Shown here: positions 8,512 through 17,984 of the stretch, piece after piece
Position numbering within the stretch: position 1 is the stretch's first letter
Layout: each line of letters begins with the position of its first letter
Origin: Paenibacillus sp. UNC499MF
GTDB taxonomy: Bacteria > Bacillota > Bacilli > Paenibacillales > NBRC-103111
Assembly (NCBI RefSeq): GCF_900107975.1
Contig: NZ_FNVF01000001.1
Coordinates: forward strand, 230,311-294,310
Direction: 5' to 3'
DNA length: 64,000 bases
Translations under genes and position numbers: made by a program
Notes under the pieces: model-generated
What the model was told of the DNA's origin: nothing
The model's input: only the letters and a program-made list of their open reading frames with translations
Database searches by the model: none

Positions 8512-9486
8512 ATGCGTTGGCATGAAATTACGGTAAACACGACGGAACAAGCCGTCGAAATGATCTCCAATTTTCTCCATGAATTTGGAGCCGGAGGGGT
8601 TTCTATCGAAGAATCCGGCACTTTGAATAAGAAGCGGGATACTTCGCTCGGACAATGGTATGAGCTGCCTTTTAACGATATTCCGGAAGGCCGTGCCGTG
8701 ATCAAAGGATATTTTTCCGAAGGAACCGAGCTGGATTCCATCATGAGCACGTTGAAGCAATCGGTTGACGGACTGGCCGAATTCGGCATCGATACGGGCA
8801 ATCCGTCTTACGAGCTGCGCGAGGTGGACGACGAAGACTGGGCGAACGCCTGGAAGCAGTATTTTAAACCCGTCCGCATTACCGAGCGTCTGACGATCAA
8901 ACCGACATGGGAAGAATATGCGGCATCGGAAGGCGAGATCATTCTGGAGCTCGATCCGGGTATGGCCTTCGGTACGGGAACCCATGCTACCACATCGCTT
9001 TGCCTCAAGACGCTGGAAGAGGTCATAAAGGGCGGCGAAGATGTGATCGACGTCGGTACCGGTTCCGGCATCCTGTCGATTGCGGCGGCCAAACTCGGAG
9101 CGCGCGGCGTTCTTGCGGTTGATCTTGACCCGGTGGCGGTTTCGAGCGCAACCGATAACGTCAAGCTTAACGGACTGGAGAACAAGATCAGCGTGAAGCT
9201 GAGCGATCTCCTGGGCGTTTTCAAAGAAAGTGAAGCGGGCGGAGGCACGGATCTCGGCGTAAAGCTCCCCGTCCAGGTGGTCGTCGCGAACATTTTGGCG
9301 GAAATTATTCTGCTCTTCGTTGACGATGTGTACAAAGTGCTGGCACCGGGCGGCTGTTACGTCGTTTCGGGCGTCATCCTAAGCAAGCAGAAAGATGTGG
9401 AAAACGGTCTTCTCGCAGCGGGCTTTGAAGTCGAGGACGTGCGCCGCGACGGAGAGTGGGTCGTGCTGATCGCGCGGAAACGGTAG
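8512..9486 (+). CDS. prmA: Ribosomal protein L11 methyltransferase PrmA
   Basis: PrmA (324 residues, normal length) trimethylates lysines of ribosomal protein L11 using S-adenosylmethionine. The N-terminal L11-recognition domain begins MRWHEITVNTTEQAVEMI; the methyltransferase core contains LDPGMAFGTGTHATTSLCL, motif I VIDVGTGSGILSIAAAKLG from about residue 178, and VVVANILAEII. AAGGGGG precedes the ATG. A TATAGT/TACAAT pair (8443-8453) is a likely -10 region. In Bacillus subtilis the gene follows dnaJ directly; here about 2.8 kb intervenes. Confidence 0.95.
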   Translation: MRWHEITVNTTEQAVEMISNFLHEFGAGGVSIEESGTLNKKRDTSLGQWYELPFNDIPEGRAVIKGYFSEGTELDSIMSTLKQSVDGLAEFGIDTGNPSYELREVDDEDWANAWKQYFKPVRITERLTIKPTWEEYAASEGEIILELDPGMAFGTGTHATTSLCLKTLEEVIKGGEDVIDVGTGSGILSIAAAKLGARGVLAVDLDPVAVSSATDNVKLNGLENKISVKLSDLLGVFKESEAGGGTDLGVKLPVQVVVANILAEIILLFVDDVYKVLAPGGCYVVSGVILSKQKDVENGLLAAGFEVEDVRRDGEWVVLIARKR

Positions 9487-9494
9487 GGGGCGGC

Positions 9495-10199
9495 ATGGGG
9501 GATTTTAATGCCATTTTGCAGCTGCTGCCGTTCACGCTGCTCGTGCTCATCATCGCCTTTACGGTGCATGAGTTCGCGCACGCCTACTCGGCTTACAAAT
9601 TCGGAGACCCTACCGCTTACAAGGAGGGCAGGGTGACGCTGAATCCCCGCGTCCATCTCGATGTCCTGGGGACGCTGCTCTTCGTCATCGCCGGGTTCGG
9701 CTGGGCGAAGCCCGTTCCCGTCCGGCGGTCGAATTTCAAAAAGCCCCGCCTCATGGGCGTGATCGTCAGCTTCGCCGGGCCTTTCAGCAATCTGGTGCTC
9801 GGTTTCCTCGGCATTATCGTATTCTATGTGCTGCTGAATTACACCGGAATCGTGGGCTGGTCCGCGGGCATTCAGAAAGCCGTGCTCATTTTTATGATCC
9901 TGTTCGTGAAAATGAACGTGCTGCTGTTCATCCTGAACCTCCTTCCGGTTCCTCCTCTCGACGGATACCGGATTCTGGAGGATGTGCTCCCGGCCGCCGG
10001 GCGCGAAAAGCTCAGGCAATACGAGCAGTGGGGGATGCTTGTGCTGCTGCTGGTCGCGTTTATCCCGCCTTTGTACCGGGTAACGCTGGGGCCGATTTTT
10101 TCGCTGCAGTACGATATCATTTATGCGTTTAACGATCTGATCGGTTCGCTGTTCGGCCAGCGCTTGCCCATCGACCAGTTTTTCCGGCTGATCGGGTAA
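9495..10199 (+). CDS. Site-2 protease family (M50) membrane metalloprotease
   Basis: A 234-residue membrane protein with about five hydrophobic segments. The zinc motif HEFAH is at residues 25-29 in the first membrane helix, and the third ligand lies in NLLPVPPLDGYR (Asp156), as in compact site-2 proteases. It lacks PDZ or CBS domains, so it belongs to the short group found in many Firmicutes whose substrate is unknown. It begins eight bases after prmA ends and is probably co-transcribed with it. An inverted repeat at 10258-10275 (GGCCGGG/CCCGGCC) downstream has only a weak T-tail. Confidence 0.85.
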   Translation: MGDFNAILQLLPFTLLVLIIAFTVHEFAHAYSAYKFGDPTAYKEGRVTLNPRVHLDVLGTLLFVIAGFGWAKPVPVRRSNFKKPRLMGVIVSFAGPFSNLVLGFLGIIVFYVLLNYTGIVGWSAGIQKAVLIFMILFVKMNVLLFILNLLPVPPLDGYRILEDVLPAAGREKLRQYEQWGMLVLLLVAFIPPLYRVTLGPIFSLQYDIIYAFNDLIGSLFGQRLPIDQFFRLIG

Positions 10200-10378
10200 A
10201 AAGGGCGCTGCGGTACTCCCGCAGACGGGCCGGGCTCCTCACATAAATGGCGGAGAAGGCCGGGCAGCCCCGGCCGGCTTTATGAAAATTTGTGCCAGCG
10301 GTAGCTTTTGGCACGAGAACATTGTAAGATGAAATGTACGCGATTTTACGCATTTTCGACAAAGAAAGAGTGGCCGCA

Positions 10379-11197
10379 ATGCAAAGATATTTCATTCCAG
10401 CCGGAGATTTCGGTGCGGATTCCGTCGTGATTACAGGCGACGATGCCCATCATCTCGCGCGTGTCATGCGTGCCGAAGAGGGCGACCGCTGCATCTGCAG
10501 CGACGGCGCAAGCCGTGAAGCGATCGTCGAAATTACGGCGGTCGACAAAAACCGCGTCGAAGCGAAAATCGTCGAGACGCTGGAAATGAGCGCGGAGCCT
10601 GCCGTCGAGGTATGGATCGCGCAAAGTCTGCCGAAGGGCGACAAGATGGAGACGGTCATCCAGAAGGGGACCGAAATCGGCGCCGCGCGTTTTCTGCCGT
10701 TCGTGTCCGAACGGACCGTCGTCCAGTATGATTCGAAGAAAGAAGCCAAGCGCACCGAGCGCTGGAATAAAATAGCCAAGGAAGCGGCGGAGCAGGCGCA
10801 CCGGAACCGGATTCCGGTCATCGAGCCCGTGCTTTCGTGGAAGGCTCTTTTGAAGCTGGTGTCCGAAGCCGCTGACGGCGCCTGGATCTGTTACGAGAAA
10901 GAAGACGGATTCGGCATCGGAACGGCGATCCGCCGTTATTTCGGATCCCGGGACGGCCGTACGGACGATACCGGTGCTCCGCGGATAGCGGCGGAGGGAG
11001 CCGGTGCGGACGCTAGGCCGGCCAGGCTGCTGCTGCTCGTAGGCCCCGAAGGCGGATTCACCGAGCGGGAGGTCCGCGAGGCCGAGGCTGCGGGCTGCGT
11101 GTCCGTGTCGCTCGGACGGAGAATTTTACGCACGGAGACGGCCGCTATGGTCGGACTTGCGTGCATCCTATATGAATCCGGAGAGATGGGAGGATAA
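10379..11197 (+). CDS. rsmE: 16S rRNA m3U1498 methyltransferase RsmE
   Basis: RsmE methylates N3 of U1498 in 16S rRNA. The 272-residue protein has the N-terminal PUA-like region (MQRYFIPAGDF...DDAHHLARVMR) and a C-terminal SPOUT trefoil knot with LLVGPEGGF at about 219-227 and SLGRRILRTETA, the cofactor-binding loops. I start at 10379 because this gives the family-typical MQRYF; an ATG at 10334 is in frame, and neither start has a strong ribosome site. An acidic, Ala-rich insertion at about 190-215 is longer than usual. It is followed after five bases by mtaB. Confidence 0.93.
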   Translation: MQRYFIPAGDFGADSVVITGDDAHHLARVMRAEEGDRCICSDGASREAIVEITAVDKNRVEAKIVETLEMSAEPAVEVWIAQSLPKGDKMETVIQKGTEIGAARFLPFVSERTVVQYDSKKEAKRTERWNKIAKEAAEQAHRNRIPVIEPVLSWKALLKLVSEAADGAWICYEKEDGFGIGTAIRRYFGSRDGRTDDTGAPRIAAEGAGADARPARLLLLVGPEGGFTEREVREAEAAGCVSVSLGRRILRTETAAMVGLACILYESGEMGG

Positions 11198-11202
11198 ACA
11201 TC

Positions 11203-12564
11203 ATGTCAACTGTGGCATTTCACACCTTGGGGTGTAAAGTTAATTTTTACGACACGGAAGCGATCTGGCAGATGTTCAAAGGCGAAGGGTATGAACAGGT
11301 CGATTTTGAACAGACGGCGGACGTTTACGTGATTAATACGTGTACCGTTACAAATACCGGCGACAAGAAAAGCCGCCAGATGATCCGTCGTGCCGTGCGG
11401 CGCAATCCGGAGGCCATCGTGGCCGTTACGGGCTGCTACGCGCAGACTTCGCCTGCGGAAATCATGGCGATTCCGGGCGTCGATCTCGTCATCGGAACGC
11501 AGGACCGCGACAAAATCATTTCCCTGGTGAAGCAGTTCCAGCAGGAGCGCCAGCCGATCAACGCCGTGCGCAACATTATGAAAACGCGCCAGTTCGAGGA
11601 ACTCGACGTGCCGGACTTTGCCGACCGCACCCGCGCGTTTCTGAAAATTCAGGAAGGCTGCAACAATTTCTGCACCTTCTGCATCATCCCTTGGTCGCGC
11701 GGCCTTATGCGCAGCCGGGAACCGGAGAGCGTAGTCAAGCAGGCGCATATGCTCGTTGACGCGGGCTACAAAGAAATCGTGCTGACGGGTATTCATACCG
11801 GCGGCTACGGCGAAGATATGGAAAATTACAGCCTGGCCCGCCTGCTGTGGGACCTGGACAAGGTGGACGGCTTGAACCGGATCCGGATCTCCTCGATCGA
11901 AGCGAGCCAGATTACGAACGAAGTCCTGGAAGTGCTGGGCACCTCCGATAAAATGTGCCGTCATCTGCACATTCCGCTCCAGGCCGGCAACGACCAGGTT
12001 CTGGCACGGATGCGCCGCAAATATACGACCGCCGAATACGGCCGTAAAATCGAGCTGATCCATAAAGCGCTGCCGGGCGCGGCCATCACGACGGACATTA
12101 TTGTCGGCTTCCCGGGCGAAACGGACGAAATGTTCCGGGAAGGTTATGCTTTTATGGAACAAATGAAGTTTGCGGAAATGCACGTGTTCCCGTATTCCAA
12201 ACGGACCGGAACGCCTGCGGCGCGTATGCTGGACCAGATCGACGAAGAGATCAAGAACGCACGCGTTCACGAGCTGATCGACTTGTCGGAGAAAATGCAG
12301 CTGGATTACGCCAAGCAATACGTAGGCAAACAGCTGGAAGTTATTCCGGAGCGCGCCTACAAAGGTGCGGCCGAAGACAGCGGCCTGCTGATGGGCTACA
12401 GCGACAACTATATGCAGATGGTATTCGAAGCGCCGGAAGAGATGATCGGCCGGGTATGTACGGTGGAAGTGCAGGAAGCCGGCGTGAACGAATCCAAAGG
12501 CAAGCTGATCCGCGTGGCGGAAGAGCAGTCCGCGTCCGCGAACCGGATCAAAGCTATTGTCTGA
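11203..12564 (+). CDS. mtaB: tRNA t6A37 methylthiotransferase MtaB
   Basis: MtaB (YqeV) inserts a methylthio group into t6A37 of tRNA to give ms2t6A. The 453-residue protein shows the N-terminal MTTase domain with Cys ligands in TLGCKVN, INTCTVTN and VTGCYAQ, the radical-SAM cluster CNNFCTFC at Cys153, Cys157 and Cys160, and a C-terminal TRAM domain (about 375-440). GGGAGG precedes the ATG, and spacing from rsmE is only five bases. The prmA-rsmE-mtaB order is conserved in Bacilli. Confidence 0.96.
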   Translation: MSTVAFHTLGCKVNFYDTEAIWQMFKGEGYEQVDFEQTADVYVINTCTVTNTGDKKSRQMIRRAVRRNPEAIVAVTGCYAQTSPAEIMAIPGVDLVIGTQDRDKIISLVKQFQQERQPINAVRNIMKTRQFEELDVPDFADRTRAFLKIQEGCNNFCTFCIIPWSRGLMRSREPESVVKQAHMLVDAGYKEIVLTGIHTGGYGEDMENYSLARLLWDLDKVDGLNRIRISSIEASQITNEVLEVLGTSDKMCRHLHIPLQAGNDQVLARMRRKYTTAEYGRKIELIHKALPGAAITTDIIVGFPGETDEMFREGYAFMEQMKFAEMHVFPYSKRTGTPAARMLDQIDEEIKNARVHELIDLSEKMQLDYAKQYVGKQLEVIPERAYKGAAEDSGLLMGYSDNYMQMVFEAPEEMIGRVCTVEVQEAGVNESKGKLIRVAEEQSASANRIKAIV

Positions 12565-12581
12565 GAAACGTGGTTAGCGGG

Positions 12582-12610
12582 TTGACAGACCTTGGGCACG
12601 GTGTTAAGAT
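12582..12610 (+). promoter_or_regulatory. SigA-type promoter followed at once by a terminator
   Basis: TTGACA (12582-12587), 17 bp, TAAGAT (12605-12610). The predicted start near 12617 is only about 70 bases before the end of the terminator at 12687, so this drives a very short RNA or an attenuated leader. Confidence 0.65.
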
Positions 12611-12644
12611 GGGGTACAATTCCATTGATTTCCATCTACCGGAC

Positions 12645-12687
12645 AGCCGGAGACATAAGCGAGAGCTTAATGTTTCCGGCTTTTTTT
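12645..12687 (+). terminator. Terminator/attenuator upstream of ssuD
   Basis: The arms 12645-12660 and 12665-12681 form a nearly complete stem with a GAGA tetraloop, followed by seven T. It lies about 80 bp after mtaB and behind its own promoter, so it may end both the mtaB transcript and the short RNA. Confidence 0.85.
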
Positions 12688-12851
12688 GCGTAGCGGAGAG
12701 GGGTGAAGCGGGCGGACCTCAGAAGAGGCGGCACTTTGCGGGAAAGGGGGTTTGAATAAATAAAAGTATCTCACACGCTTTAAATCCGACTAAATATATG
12801 TGAAAAGTATTATATGATATGTGGAAGATTGAACATAAAGGAGCGGGGAAC

Positions 12852-14069
12852 ATGGGAAACGCGGTTCGGGAAGTGGAATTCGGCTGGTTTATTCCAACCA
12901 CCGGGGACGGCAAGTACATTGGAGTCGAGCCGGAAAGAGAATCATCCGCCGGCTATATGATCCAAGTTGCGCAAGCGGCGGAAGAAGCGGGCTTTACGTT
13001 CGCCCTCATCCCCACAGGGGGATCGTGCCTGGATGCCTGGATTGTCGGCTCCATCGTCGCGTCGCATACGAAGACGCTCAAGCCCTTGGTGGCGATGAGG
13101 CCGGGGCTGATCGCGCCCGTGCTTGCCGCCAGAATGGCCGCCACGCTCGACGTCCTGTCCGGCGGCCGGGCGCTGATCAACGTCGTGACGGGCGGCTCTC
13201 CGTCTGACTTGGCGGCAACGGGCGATCCGCTCGCGAACGATCATGACGAGCGGTACGTGCGCACCCGCGAATTTCTGCATATCGTCCGGAGCGTGTGGAC
13301 GCGCTCAAACGACGGCGGCGAGAAATTTCTGGCCGGCGGCGGGTACAAGTACGGCGATTCGGAGAAGGTCGAGTTCAGCGGGAAGTACTACCGCCTCGAA
13401 GGCGGAGCGGGACTGCCCCTGCCCGTGCAAAAGCCCTATCCGCCCCTCTATTTCGGAGGAAGCTCCGAAGCGGGCAAGCGGACGGCCGTCGAAACCTCCG
13501 ATGTCTACCTGATGTGGGCGGAGCCTATTGACTGGATACGGGAGCAGATCCGGCAAGTGGAGGAGATCCGGGCCGAAGTGAAGGCGTCCACCGGGAATGA
13601 GCGGGAGCTTCGTTACGGGCTGCGCGCGCAGGTGGTCGTCCGGGAAACGGAGGAAGAAGCCTGGAAAGACGCGTGGGACATTATTTCCAAAGTCGACGAC
13701 AGCGTGATCGAATGGTCCAGCCACCGTTTTAAGGAAACGGATGCGACGAATCAGCAGCGGCAAAACTCGCTCCGGGAAAGCTCACGTGCCAACGGATATC
13801 TCATCGGGCCGAATTTGTGGGCGGGCATTTCCATTGTACGCGGCGGCGGAGCCATGACGTTCGTCGGCAGCGCCGAGCAGGTGGCGGACCGTCTGCTGGA
13901 ATTTACGGATATCGGCATCTCTTCGTTTATTCTTTCGGGATATCCGAATCTGGAAGAAGCCCGTATTACGGGGGATTTGCTGCTGCCGGTTTTTAAAAGA
14001 AAACTGGCGGAGCGCGGAGCCACGGCAGACATCGCTTTTTCCGGGCGGAAGGAGAAGATTGAGGCATAG
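12852..14069 (+). CDS. ssuD: FMNH2-dependent alkanesulfonate monooxygenase
   Basis: A luciferase-like flavin monooxygenase of 405 residues that cleaves the C-S bond of alkanesulfonates to release sulfite for sulfur supply. SsuD-type features are the start EFGWFIPTTGDGKYIG, RPGLIAPVLAARMAATLDVLSGGR, INVVTGGSP, and VFVGS-like TFVGSAEQVADRL near the end. The ATG at 12852 is preceded by AAAGGAG. Related sulfone monooxygenases look similar, so exact substrate is uncertain. It is followed after 49 bases by a sulfonate-type binding protein, supporting the role; the flavin reductase partner is not in the window. Confidence 0.85.
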   Translation: MGNAVREVEFGWFIPTTGDGKYIGVEPERESSAGYMIQVAQAAEEAGFTFALIPTGGSCLDAWIVGSIVASHTKTLKPLVAMRPGLIAPVLAARMAATLDVLSGGRALINVVTGGSPSDLAATGDPLANDHDERYVRTREFLHIVRSVWTRSNDGGEKFLAGGGYKYGDSEKVEFSGKYYRLEGGAGLPLPVQKPYPPLYFGGSSEAGKRTAVETSDVYLMWAEPIDWIREQIRQVEEIRAEVKASTGNERELRYGLRAQVVVRETEEEAWKDAWDIISKVDDSVIEWSSHRFKETDATNQQRQNSLRESSRANGYLIGPNLWAGISIVRGGGAMTFVGSAEQVADRLLEFTDIGISSFILSGYPNLEEARITGDLLLPVFKRKLAERGATADIAFSGRKEKIEA

Positions 14070-14118
14070 GTTCCAGGCGGCCTTACGGGGGACCGATCCG
14101 GAGGAAAGGGGGGAAAGG

Positions 14119-15189
14119 ATGAAAGCTGCAGGCAAAAGGCACTCGGCGGCGGATGGCAGGGGCGCATACCGGTGGGCCTTGCCTATTGCGTTTCTGATGA
14201 TTCTGCTGCTGCCGGGCTGCATCGGCAGGGGGGAACAAGCTTTAACGGAAGGCGCGGCCCCGGCGGGAAAAAGTGGGAAGGACAAAGTGACGGTCAGCAT
14301 CGGAATCCAGCAGAGCCTGGGGCCGCTGCTTATCGCCCGGGAGAAGAAATGGTTCGAGGAAGCATTCGCCGAAGCGGGGGCGGAGGTCAAGTGGCAGGAG
14401 TTTCAAAGCGGCCCTCCCCACTTCGAGTCCATTACGGCCGGGCGGCTCGATTTCGGGATCGTCGGGAACGGACCTGTCATCGCCGCCCAGGCAGGCAAGG
14501 TTGAATTTAAAGAAATCGCCGTAAGCGGCGACGGCAAGAAGGGGAACGCGATTCTCGTTCCGAAAGGCAGTCCGCTCAAAACGGTGAAAGACCTGAAAGG
14601 CAAAAGGATTGCCGTGGCCAAAGGGAGCAGCGGCTGGATTTTTCTGTACAGAGCGATCGTCCAAGCCGGTTTGAAGCCCGATGACATTAAAATTGTCCAG
14701 CTTCAGCCGGATGAGGCGAGGCCCGCGTTTCAGACGGGGGCGGTGGACGCCTGGGCGGTCTGGGAACCGTTTATAACGAATGAGGTCGTGGCGGGAGGAG
14801 CGTCGGTGCTGGCGGACGGAAAGCAGCTCGATCTTCTCGGGCCGGGCTTTATCGTGGCGCGCAGCGAATTTGCACAGGAGCATCCGGATTTGACGGTGCT
14901 TTTCTTAAAAACGTACGAAAAAGCCAGACTTTGGCTGACGGAGCATGAGGAAGAAGCGGTAGGTATTTTGGCCAGGGCCAAAAAGCTGAACCCCGATATT
15001 GTCCGGCAGGTGCTGGACAACCTCGAACCGATGAACGCGGTCATAACTCCGCAATTTGTGGAAGCGCAGCAGTCGACGGCGGATTTTATGCTGTCGCAGG
15101 ACGCGATCAAGCAGAAGATCGACGTCACCCGGGTGGTGGATAATTCGTTCATCGAGCAGGCGCTGAAGCAGGCTGCGGCAGGCAAATAA
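14119..15189 (+). CDS. Aliphatic sulfonate-binding lipoprotein (SsuA-like)
   Basis: A 356-residue ABC-type substrate-binding lipoprotein. The signal sequence ends in LLPGC, with Cys34 as the lipid anchor. The mature part has the SsuA/TauA/NMT1 fold: SIGIQQSLGPLLIAREKKWF, FESITAGRLDFGIVGNGP, LKGKRIAVAKGSSGWIFLYR and GAVDAWAVWEPF. AAAGGGGGGAAAGG lies directly before ATG 14119; the upstream ATG at 14059 overlaps ssuD and would hide the signal peptide. No ABC permease or ATPase gene is adjacent, which is unusual for this family. Confidence 0.85.
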   Translation: MKAAGKRHSAADGRGAYRWALPIAFLMILLLPGCIGRGEQALTEGAAPAGKSGKDKVTVSIGIQQSLGPLLIAREKKWFEEAFAEAGAEVKWQEFQSGPPHFESITAGRLDFGIVGNGPVIAAQAGKVEFKEIAVSGDGKKGNAILVPKGSPLKTVKDLKGKRIAVAKGSSGWIFLYRAIVQAGLKPDDIKIVQLQPDEARPAFQTGAVDAWAVWEPFITNEVVAGGASVLADGKQLDLLGPGFIVARSEFAQEHPDLTVLFLKTYEKARLWLTEHEEEAVGILARAKKLNPDIVRQVLDNLEPMNAVITPQFVEAQQSTADFMLSQDAIKQKIDVTRVVDNSFIEQALKQAAAGK

Positions 15190-15295
15190 GCGGCAGGGAG
15201 ATCGTAAGCACATTCATTTGTTTGAGCTTTCCGGAGTACCGGAGAGCGGCGGCACAATTTTTTATCGGATAGGAAAATAGAGAGAAATGAAGCTG

Positions 15296-15332
15296 CGGAT
15301 CGGCCGCCTGCAGGGGCGGAGATCCGTTTTTT
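15296..15332 (+). terminator. Terminator after the ssuD-ssuA pair
   Basis: CGGATC (15296-15301) with GATCCG (15321-15326), reinforced by an inner CCGCC/GGCGG pairing, then six T. Confidence 0.8.
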
Positions 15333-15426
15333 CATGGGCAAAAACGCGACGTGTGTTTAAAACCTGTTTTTCCGGTGGTAATAGGTAGCAGGCATGTTAC
15401 ATACACAGCTGGATGGAGGGGGACGC

Positions 15427-17865
15427 ATGACCGACACCGAGCAGACGGATAAGCCCGGAAAAAAAGACCGAACGACACCGAAGAAGAAGAGAAAAGCGCG
15501 TAAAATAGCCGGTTTTGTCGTTCTGGGAGCGTTAGTCGTTGTACTTGGTGCAGGAGCGTGGGCAGCGAAGACGGGGATCGAGATGTACCGGCAGACGGAT
15601 CTTTCGAAGCTGGCGCAGGAGCCGCCGATGCCGCTGCGGGTTTACGATGCGAATAAGGAGCTGATCACGGAGCTGACCAATTCCAGAATGGAATATGTTC
15701 CGTATTCGGCGTTTCCGAAAATGCTCACGGATGCGATTGTTGCGGTGGAAGACTCCCGGTTTTACGAGCATGACGGGATTGATTACAAAGGTCTGAGCCG
15801 CGCGTTGTTTACAAATGTGAAAAACGGGGAGGTTGTGCAGGGAGGGAGTACGATTACCCAGCAGCTCGCCAAAGTGAAGCTGTTCAGCTCGGAGCAGACG
15901 CTTCAGCGTAAAATCAACGAAGCGGTCGCAGCGCTCAAGATCGAGAACAATTACGGCAAAGAGCAGATTCTTGAGCTGTACCTCAATTACATTTATTACG
16001 GGCGGGGGGCGTGGGGGATCGAGCGGGCTTCGCAGATCTATTTCGGCAAAAAGACGCCGGAGCTTACGCTGGCGGAAGCGGCGCTGCTTGCGGGGCTGCC
16101 CAAGTCGCCGAATGCGTATTCGCCGCTTAACAATCCCGATAAGGCGAAAGAACGCCGGGACCTTGTGCTCAGCATGATGGCGTCTCAAGGGAAAATTACG
16201 GCGGAAGAGCGCGATCTTGCCCAGAACGAGCCTATTAAGCTGACGGAGAATACGTCTTTGTCGGCAAGCAACAAGTATCCCACTTACGTGGATTATGTCA
16301 TTCAGGAAACGCTGGATAAAACGAAAATGTCCGAGCAGGACATTTTATCGTCGGGGCTGGAAATTTACACGAATCTGGACCCGAAAGTCCAGGATGCGGC
16401 GGAAGCCGTCTACCGGGACAAGAAAAATTTCCCCGGGGACAAAGGCGGGCTGCAGAGCTCCGTTGTCGTTCTGGATGCGAAAACCGGCGCGGTTAAAGGG
16501 CTGGTCGGCTCCCGCAGCGAAACGAAGGAGTTCCGGGCGTTTAATTACGCGACGCAGCTTCAGCGCCAGCCGGGCTCGACGATCAAGCCGCTTGTCGTAT
16601 ACACCCCGGCGCTGCTGGCCGGATTCAAGCCCCAGGATCTGATCAACGACACGGAAACGGAATTCGCCGGAGGCTACAAGCCGAACAATTACGGCCACCG
16701 TTTCCATGGCTGGGTGACGATGGAGGAAGCGCTGGCCCAGTCATACAACATTCCCGCCGTGGCGATGATGAAGGAAGTGGGCGTCGAGAAGGCGCTGGCG
16801 TTCGGACGCAAAGCCGGGCTTCCGCTGGAAGACGATGACCGTGGTTACGGCCTTGCCTTGGGCGGCATGAAATACGGAACTTCTCCGCTTGTAATGGCGC
16901 AGGCGTACACGATGTATGCGAACGGCGGCAATCTGGCCCGCGCTTATGCCGTCACTCAGGTAAAGGACCGCAGCGGCAACGTTATTCTGGAGCAGAAAAC
17001 GAATACGGAGCGCGTAATCGACGCCAATACGGCGTACACGATGTCGGAGATGCTCCAGAAAGTCATTACGGAAGGTTCGGGCCGCAACGCAAGGCTTAAC
17101 CGCGATGTGGCGGGCAAGACGGGTACGACTCAGCTTCCCGATGTAGCCGAGTTCCGAACTTCATCCGGAGGCGTTATCGACGGCTCCAAGGATGCTTGGT
17201 TTGTCGGCTATACGCCGGAGCTGGTGACGGCCGTCTGGGTCGGTTACCCCGTTACGAACCGCGAGCATTACTTGACGACAGGCGGAGATAAGCTTCCGGC
17301 CGCCATCTTCCAGAAAATCATGAGCCAGGCGCTCAAGGGAAAGCCGGTCACGGCATTCAAAGCCCCCCAAGGCTACCGCCTTGCTGGAGGAAAAATCCAG
17401 CGGATCAACGGAGAAAACGGCAAAGCCTACGCCTCGGCAGATTCCAGAGAGCGCAAAAGCGGAAGTCGCACGCGGACGGCGGATTCCACGGCGGGGGAAT
17501 CTCCCGCGACTGCGACGCCGTCTCCGTCACAAACGCCGGTAGAAGGAGCGGGCGCCACTCCCGGAGGGAAAGAGACTCCGGCGGGCACCGGCAGCCCGCC
17601 TCCCAAGGACGGGACGGCAAGCGTGAAGCCTCCCGCCGCGGGCAGCGAGCCTCCGGAAGGCACGGCGAAGCCTTCCGGAGAAGTAACCCCGTCGCCTTCG
17701 CCGGGAGTCAAACCGCCCTCCGGAGAGGCAACGCCTTCGGCTTCCGCGAAGCCGACTCCGAAGCCTCAGGCGAAGAAGGAGGAGGGCGCTGGAGTAAGCG
17801 CCGCCCGGCCGAGCCCCGTTCCTTCGCCTTCTCCGTCCGGCGCAGGAACGGCTGTCGGTTACTGA
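15427..17865 (+). CDS. Class A penicillin-binding protein (PBP1-type)
   Basis: A bifunctional peptidoglycan synthase of 812 residues. A basic cytoplasmic tail and one membrane helix (about 26-50) precede the GT51 glycosyltransferase domain, with catalytic Glu in VAVEDSRFYEHDGID (near 108) and GGSTITQQLAK. The transpeptidase domain has S384-T-I-K, SYN at 439-441 and K564-T-G. From about residue 665 the tail is a low-complexity Pro/Ser/Thr/Gly/Glu-rich segment, as in other Bacilli PBP1 proteins. The ATG follows GGAGGGGG. A single gene between terminators. Confidence 0.95.
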   Translation: MTDTEQTDKPGKKDRTTPKKKRKARKIAGFVVLGALVVVLGAGAWAAKTGIEMYRQTDLSKLAQEPPMPLRVYDANKELITELTNSRMEYVPYSAFPKMLTDAIVAVEDSRFYEHDGIDYKGLSRALFTNVKNGEVVQGGSTITQQLAKVKLFSSEQTLQRKINEAVAALKIENNYGKEQILELYLNYIYYGRGAWGIERASQIYFGKKTPELTLAEAALLAGLPKSPNAYSPLNNPDKAKERRDLVLSMMASQGKITAEERDLAQNEPIKLTENTSLSASNKYPTYVDYVIQETLDKTKMSEQDILSSGLEIYTNLDPKVQDAAEAVYRDKKNFPGDKGGLQSSVVVLDAKTGAVKGLVGSRSETKEFRAFNYATQLQRQPGSTIKPLVVYTPALLAGFKPQDLINDTETEFAGGYKPNNYGHRFHGWVTMEEALAQSYNIPAVAMMKEVGVEKALAFGRKAGLPLEDDDRGYGLALGGMKYGTSPLVMAQAYTMYANGGNLARAYAVTQVKDRSGNVILEQKTNTERVIDANTAYTMSEMLQKVITEGSGRNARLNRDVAGKTGTTQLPDVAEFRTSSGGVIDGSKDAWFVGYTPELVTAVWVGYPVTNREHYLTTGGDKLPAAIFQKIMSQALKGKPVTAFKAPQGYRLAGGKIQRINGENGKAYASADSRERKSGSRTRTADSTAGESPATATPSPSQTPVEGAGATPGGKETPAGTGSPPPKDGTASVKPPAAGSEPPEGTAKPSGEVTPSPSPGVKPPSGEATPSASAKPTPKPQAKKEEGAGVSAARPSPVPSPSPSGAGTAVGY

Positions 17866-17959
17866 ACCGGCAGGAGCTTGGCTGAGACGGGAAATGTCCT
17901 GAAGGACGGAGTCCGTTTGGCCCATGAGGATGCCGAGAGAGTATCCTTTGCCATCAAGA

Positions 17960-17984
17960 AACCGCGTTTATCGCGGTTTTTTTT
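17960..17984 (+). terminator. Terminator after the PBP gene
   Basis: AACCGCG (17960-17966) with CGCGGTT (17972-17978), five-base loop, eight T. Confidence 0.9.

Noticed and set aside
12610..12755. Short frame starting MGYNSIDFHLPDSRRHKREL within the promoter-terminator unit
   Set aside because: It begins at the -10 element, crosses the terminator and has no ribosome site.
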